DNA of 64,000 nt from Halieaceae bacterium (GTDB taxonomy: Bacteria > Pseudomonadota > Gammaproteobacteria > Pseudomonadales > Halieaceae), in the NCBI GenBank assembly GCA_902623175.1, contig CACNSR010000009.1, positions 1-64,000 on the forward strand, read 5' to 3'. A program made the translations under genes and the position numbers. Positions 60,281 to 64,000 of this stretch are shown piece after piece (the first letter of the stretch is position 1; each line of letters begins with the position of its first letter). A model generated the notes under the pieces. That model searched no databases, was not told the DNA's origin, and saw only the letters and a program-made list of their open reading frames with translations.

Positions 60281-61573
60281 ATGCAAACATTAGACAGTAG
60301 TGAAGACGCTGATCTGGAACTGATGTTCGCGGAAATTCGGCGCTATCCGCTCCTCACCGCGGATGAAGAGAAGGTTATTGACGGCAGAAAGTGGGGGGCG
60401 GTAGAGGTCCTGTCCACCGTTTTTTCAGAGGTGGGGGACCTTCGTACAACGCTGGCCGATCTATTACTTAACGCGCTCGAGTGCCCCCCTGAAGTGAAAC
60501 GCTTTCCCAGTCGCGAGCAGCACTTCACGCTGCGGCGCGAGTTAGCGCCCTACTTCTCGGATGGGGATCTCTCCGACACCACGGCGAGAGCATGCAGGGG
60601 TCTCAGGAAGCGCGGATCGAAAAGGGGCCACGCAGAGATCGTGAATGGCCTCCAGATCCCAGCTAGCCTCACAGTTGGGATCGCGGTCTTCATGTTGCGG
60701 CGAGCCGGGGGGCAGTTTCCCGACGCGGTGGCGGATGCGATTGGGCACTGGTCACGGCACTGGGCGTCGCCGCCCGCACCCATCGCACTTGAGCCCACAG
60801 TGCTCAAAAGCATTCGCAAAGCGCTCCGCGAGTACACCGAGGCGCGGGACGCGCTGGTCATGCACAACCTGAGGCTGGTCCACTCCATCGCAGGGCGATA
60901 CCGCGGTCGCGGCGTGGGTTACCTGGATCTGGTGCAGGAAGGCACATTGGGGCTCATCAGAGCCGCTGAAAAATTTGAGTACGCCAAGGGCTATCGCTTC
61001 AGCACCTACTGCTTCAACTGGATCACGCAGGCTGTTCGGCGCTACGTGGGTGATACGGGCAGTTTGATCCGCTTACCAACCCATGTTCAGGACCAGGTAA
61101 ATAAAGTGTACCGGGAGCGGGCCATCGAGCAGGCCAAGACAGGGATGGAGCCCGATGTTGCCCAGCTCGCTATAAAACTGGGCATGGACAAGCAAAAGAC
61201 CAAGGAAATTCTCGAGGTGCGTAATCTGGCGATCTCGCTGGACGCGCCCCGCTATGACGATGACGACGGCGCGCTAGTGGACACACTTACAACTGACCAG
61301 TACGGCGATACAACGGGTAACGCCGAGCAGGATTCATTGCATCGCTTTTTGGGTGAAGCAGTGGATCAGCTAGAGGCTAACGAGCAGGCGGTCGTCGTTG
61401 CCCGCTGGGGTTTGCATGACGGCCCGCCTCTCTCACGATCAGAAATTGCCGATCGACTGGGTGTGAGCCGGGAGTGGGTGAGGCAACTGGAGCGCTCCGC
61501 CCTCAAGAAATTGAAGGGGCAGGAGGGCGTTCAGGAAGCGTTTATGGACTACCAGCAGGTCAGCTCGGTTTAA
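60281..61573 (+). CDS. Sigma-70-family RNA polymerase sigma factor (group 2/3-like)
   Basis: A 430-residue sigma factor. Region 1.2-like sequence opens it (LMFAEIRRYPLLTADEEKVI), followed by about 170 residues of unusual insertion. Region 2 is clear (VMHNLRLVHSIAGRYRGRGV, YLDLVQEGTLGLIRAAEKFE, RFSTYCFNWITQAVRR), region 3 follows, and region 4 ends it (RSEIADRLGVSREWVRQLER). Because regions 2, 3 and 4 are all present it is not an ECF factor. It is divergent from the MerR gene and may direct the photolyase genes; that link is inference. Confidence 0.88.
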   Translation: MQTLDSSEDADLELMFAEIRRYPLLTADEEKVIDGRKWGAVEVLSTVFSEVGDLRTTLADLLLNALECPPEVKRFPSREQHFTLRRELAPYFSDGDLSDTTARACRGLRKRGSKRGHAEIVNGLQIPASLTVGIAVFMLRRAGGQFPDAVADAIGHWSRHWASPPAPIALEPTVLKSIRKALREYTEARDALVMHNLRLVHSIAGRYRGRGVGYLDLVQEGTLGLIRAAEKFEYAKGYRFSTYCFNWITQAVRRYVGDTGSLIRLPTHVQDQVNKVYRERAIEQAKTGMEPDVAQLAIKLGMDKQKTKEILEVRNLAISLDAPRYDDDDGALVDTLTTDQYGDTTGNAEQDSLHRFLGEAVDQLEANEQAVVVARWGLHDGPPLSRSEIADRLGVSREWVRQLERSALKKLKGQEGVQEAFMDYQQVSSV

Positions 61574-62460
61574 TCTTTACCGGGCATTAAGTCCGCCAGT
61601 GCCTCTTTGAGGTTGGGGTAGTAAAACTGAAAACCATCCTCAAGCAGTTGTGCAGGCAAGACACGCTGGCCGCTGAGGAGCAACTCCTTTGCCATCTCCC
61701 CAGCCATCACTCTGGCGGCAAAAGCAGGCACGCCGAGCCTCAGCCAGGTATTGGATCGACGTCCCACTTCATGGGCAAGTTCCCGGTGGCGTGCTGGCTG
61801 GGGTGCCACCGTGTTGTAGACATGCGCGGGCCGATCACAGTCAAGCACGTGCTCGATTACCCTAACCGCATCTGCGAGATGGATCCAACTGAGCCACTGC
61901 GCGCCCGACCCCAGCCAACTTTCCACACCGAGGCGAAACGACTGGGTCATCTTCCCCAACGCTCCACCCTCGCGGGCCAGCACCACGCCAAACCGGAGCA
62001 GACTCACCTGAGTGCCGTACTCAGTAGCCCTACCCGCCTCGTTTTCCCAAGATTGGCACAATGCCGCCGCAAACCCAGCACCCGGCAACCCGTCCTCGGC
62101 GAAAGTCCGCTCATCTGCGGCTCCGTAGTAACCAATGGCGCTCGCGCTGATCAATGTCTTAGGGGTTTGCTCGAGTTCACCCAACCATGCCACGAGGTCC
62201 CGCGTGAGATCCACTCGGCTCGATACGATTTGCCGCTTATAAGCTCCGCTCCATCTTCTATCTGCAAGTCCAGCACCCGCGAGGTTAATCACCGCATCGA
62301 CCGGCTCAGCGCAATCCTTAAGCGCGGTAACGTATGTCACATCATTCGTCGCGGGACGGCCACGCCTGGTCAAAATCGTCAGTTTGTGTCCGGTAGCGTA
62401 AAGCGCGGCACAGGTGGCGGTGCCGATCAAACCTGTGCCACCCGTCATCAAAATATGCAT
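61570..62460 (-). CDS. TIGR01777-family NAD-dependent epimerase (YfcH-like)
   Basis: A 296-residue extended SDR starting at HILMTGGTGLIGTATCAALY; the frame continues upstream to 62580, but that stretch overlaps the sirtuin gene and does not look coding. LINLAGAGLADRRWSGAYKR and SASAIGYYGAADERTFAEDG are hallmark TIGR01777 segments, and RFGVVLAREGGALGKM follows. Function unproved; members often sit next to photolyase and MerR genes, as here. Its 3' end overlaps that of the convergent sigma factor by 4 bp. Confidence 0.87.
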   Translation of the reverse strand: MHILMTGGTGLIGTATCAALYATGHKLTILTRRGRPATNDVTYVTALKDCAEPVDAVINLAGAGLADRRWSGAYKRQIVSSRVDLTRDLVAWLGELEQTPKTLISASAIGYYGAADERTFAEDGLPGAGFAAALCQSWENEAGRATEYGTQVSLLRFGVVLAREGGALGKMTQSFRLGVESWLGSGAQWLSWIHLADAVRVIEHVLDCDRPAHVYNTVAPQPARHRELAHEVGRRSNTWLRLGVPAFAARVMAGEMAKELLLSGQRVLPAQLLEDGFQFYYPNLKEALADLMPGKD

Positions 62461-62519
62461 CTGTCTCTTGCCCTCATATCTCGCGGGAATCCACGTGTAA
62501 GTACTGACGTATACGTTAC
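62461..62519. promoter_or_regulatory. Short divergent promoter region
   Basis: Only 59 bp lie between the TIGR01777 and sirtuin genes. It carries three ACGT-type elements (CACGTGTAAG, TGACGTATACGTTAC) that could form overlapping dyads. No TTGTCCA box is seen here. Confidence 0.3.
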
Positions 62520-63371
62520 ATGAGTGAATCGGTTGACACTTTGCTGGCAATCCTCGGATCGCACCGCCCTTGGGTGGCACTCACAGGTGCCGGCATCAGC
62601 AGCGCCTCGGGTATACCCACCTATCGCGACCACAAGGGCACGTGGTTAGGTAGCCACCCCATTCAGCACGACGAATTCATCTCTGACCGCTCGAAAAGAC
62701 AGCGCTACTGGAGTCGCTCCGCGCTTGGCTGGCCCCGCGTCGGCGGAGCCCAGCCAAATGAAAGCCATGCAGCCTTGGTGAAACTTGAACATGCGGGCCT
62801 GCTGACTGGGGTCATCACACAAAATGTAGACCGGCTCCATCAACGTGCAGGCTCAAAAAGCGTCGTTGATCTGCACGGCCGTCTGGATCGCGTGAAATGC
62901 CTTGATTGCGGGCAAGTTACAAGCCGCGAAGCGATACAAAGCTGGATCGAGACCCATAACGAATTACCCAATACGGCCTCCCTGACACTTCGGCCCGATG
63001 GCGATGCCGATCTACCAGACCATTACGTCACCGACTTCAAGGTACCCCAGTGCATGAAATGCCGCGGTGTGGTGATGCCTGAGGTCGTCTTTTTTGGGGG
63101 TACCGTCCCGGGCCCTGTGGTCAATGAGTGCTACCAGATGATCGACGCCGCAGAGGGCATGCTCGTCGTCGGTAGCTCCCTGTCCGTCTACTCGGGACTC
63201 CGGTTCTGTCGCTACGCAGTAGATCAGGGAAAACCCCTTATTATCCTCAATCAGGGTCAGACACGCGCCGACGGCCTTTGCACACATAAATTTAGTAGCG
63301 CGCCCTTCACCTTAATGGCCGAGTGCGCTGACGCCTTCCTCATCCAAAAACAGGAGCCCTGCCATGGCTGA
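62520..63371 (+). CDS. Sir2-family NAD-dependent deacetylase
   Basis: A 283-residue sirtuin. WVALTGAGISSASGIPTYRD is the NAD-binding GAGxS motif; TQNVDRLHQRAGSKSVVDLH contains the conserved NxD and the catalytic His in DLHGR. The zinc site is made by CLDCGQ and CMKCRG. VVGSSLSVYSGLRF closes the fold. It would remove acyl groups from lysine with NAD. The photolyase ATG lies inside its last codons (8-bp overlap), so the two are coupled. Position beside DNA repair genes is notable. Confidence 0.9.
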   Translation: MSESVDTLLAILGSHRPWVALTGAGISSASGIPTYRDHKGTWLGSHPIQHDEFISDRSKRQRYWSRSALGWPRVGGAQPNESHAALVKLEHAGLLTGVITQNVDRLHQRAGSKSVVDLHGRLDRVKCLDCGQVTSREAIQSWIETHNELPNTASLTLRPDGDADLPDHYVTDFKVPQCMKCRGVVMPEVVFFGGTVPGPVVNECYQMIDAAEGMLVVGSSLSVYSGLRFCRYAVDQGKPLIILNQGQTRADGLCTHKFSSAPFTLMAECADAFLIQKQEPCHG

Positions 63372-64000
63372 TGTGTCCCTCTATTGGTTTCGGGACGACC
63401 TCCGACTCTCCGACCTACCGGGACTCGCTGCGGCAGCGCAGGCGGGGCACGTTATACCGATATTCGTGCGAGACCCGGATTTAGGAGACGCCTGGCGCAT
63501 AGGGAGTGCGAGCCAATGGTGGCTCCATCATAGCCTGCTGTCACTGCGCACGCATCTGTCTGAGCAGGGGTTGGAGCTCATCTTGAAATCGGGGGCAACC
63601 GTTCCCGTACTCTCTGCTCTGGCAGCGCAAACAGGCGCAACCACCGTGTACTGCAGTCGTCATTACCAACCCTGGGCAGGAGCACTTGAAACTACCCTCA
63701 AGGAGCGCTTATCCAAGCAGGGCGTCGGATTAAAGCGCTACCCGGGCACTCTGCTGTATGAACCGGAGGACGTTGCCACCGGTGGCGGCACGCCTTTCAA
63801 GGTATTCACGCCATTCTGGCGGGCCTGTAACCGTCGACCCGACCCACATCAGCCCGTGCCTGTCCCTGAGCTTACCCCCCATAACGACTTGATTGAGAGC
63901 GAGGAACTCTTGGACTGGGGGCTACTACCCACGTCACCTAACTGGGCCCTTGATTGGAACGATCTGTGGCACCCGGGAGAAGCGGGTGCGCAGACCGCAC
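63364..64000 (+). CDS. phrB: Deoxyribodipyrimidine photolyase, N-terminal part
   Basis: The first 212 residues of a cryptochrome/photolyase-family protein, cut by the right window edge. The N-terminal antenna domain is complete: SLYWFRDDLRLSDLPGLAAA, HVIPIFVRDP, QWWLHHSLLSLRTHL and YCSRHYQPWAGALETTL. FKVFTPFWRACNRR marks the link to the FAD domain, as in class I CPD photolyases. It would repair UV-made pyrimidine dimers using blue light. The FAD site lies outside the window. Confidence 0.9.
   Translation, partial: MADVSLYWFRDDLRLSDLPGLAAAAQAGHVIPIFVRDPDLGDAWRIGSASQWWLHHSLLSLRTHLSEQGLELILKSGATVPVLSALAAQTGATTVYCSRHYQPWAGALETTLKERLSKQGVGLKRYPGTLLYEPEDVATGGGTPFKVFTPFWRACNRRPDPHQPVPVPELTPHNDLIESEELLDWGLLPTSPNWALDWNDLWHPGEAGAQTA

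Overview
The window reads as chromosome of a marine gammaproteobacterium, most like the Halieaceae (OM60/NOR5) group. This is inferred from gene content: mnmA-hflD-purB-roxA, a propionyl-CoA/methylmalonyl-CoA carboxylation cluster, a MerR/sigma/photolyase cluster and many small secreted proteins. No 16S gene or other firm taxonomic marker is present.

Left core, 1-21.6 kb, GC-rich and densely coded. First come tRNA thiolation (mnmA end), hflD, purB and the ribosomal oxygenase roxA, then NAD(P)HX repair (nnrD) on the opposite strand. A five-gene minus-strand operon follows: acyl-CoA carboxylase CT and BC-BCCP subunits, methylmalonyl-CoA epimerase, B12-dependent mutase and its G-protein chaperone. 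Together these carry propionyl-CoA to succinyl-CoA. Next are pabB, cysB, a 5'-nucleotidase, an alanine/Na+ symporter, D-cysteine desulfhydrase, yajC, xthA and a formyltransferase.

Middle, about 21.85-57.14 kb: a visibly more AT-rich accessory island that ends at the 3' end of an intact tRNA-Leu(UAA) gene (minus strand, 57053-57140). It is built as a string of about 20 short modules of one to three genes. Genes lie on either strand: an S41 protease, membrane proteins, an exported aspartoacylase-like enzyme, FG-GAP protein, FAD oxidoreductases, SDRs, an exported methyltransferase, lacZ with a GPH sugar transporter, a TPR protein with a 2OG-Fe(II) oxygenase, and many small secreted or lipoprotein unknowns. 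Each junction carries the same roughly 47-bp repeat ('A repeat', 20 copies), always in the same orientation and often preceded by a GC hairpin whose sequence varies while its pairing is kept. Six junctions also carry a partial copy of the 3' half of the tRNA-Leu gene followed by a shared arm region of about 130 bp, as attachment-site remnants would. Three further repeat families (B, C, D) occupy other junctions. A decayed tRNA-His-like sequence lies at the left edge. No recombinase is encoded in the window. I read this as an integron-like cassette array anchored at a tRNA gene and probably served by an enzyme encoded elsewhere. This is the main candidate for an undescribed system.

Right core, 57.2-64 kb: an NSS-family Na+ symporter, a region of about 470 bp without a convincing gene, then a likely light- or stress-responsive cluster. 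It contains a MerR regulator divergent from a sigma-70-family factor with TTGTCCA operator-like repeats between them, a TIGR01777 SDR, a sirtuin and a photolyase cut by the window edge.
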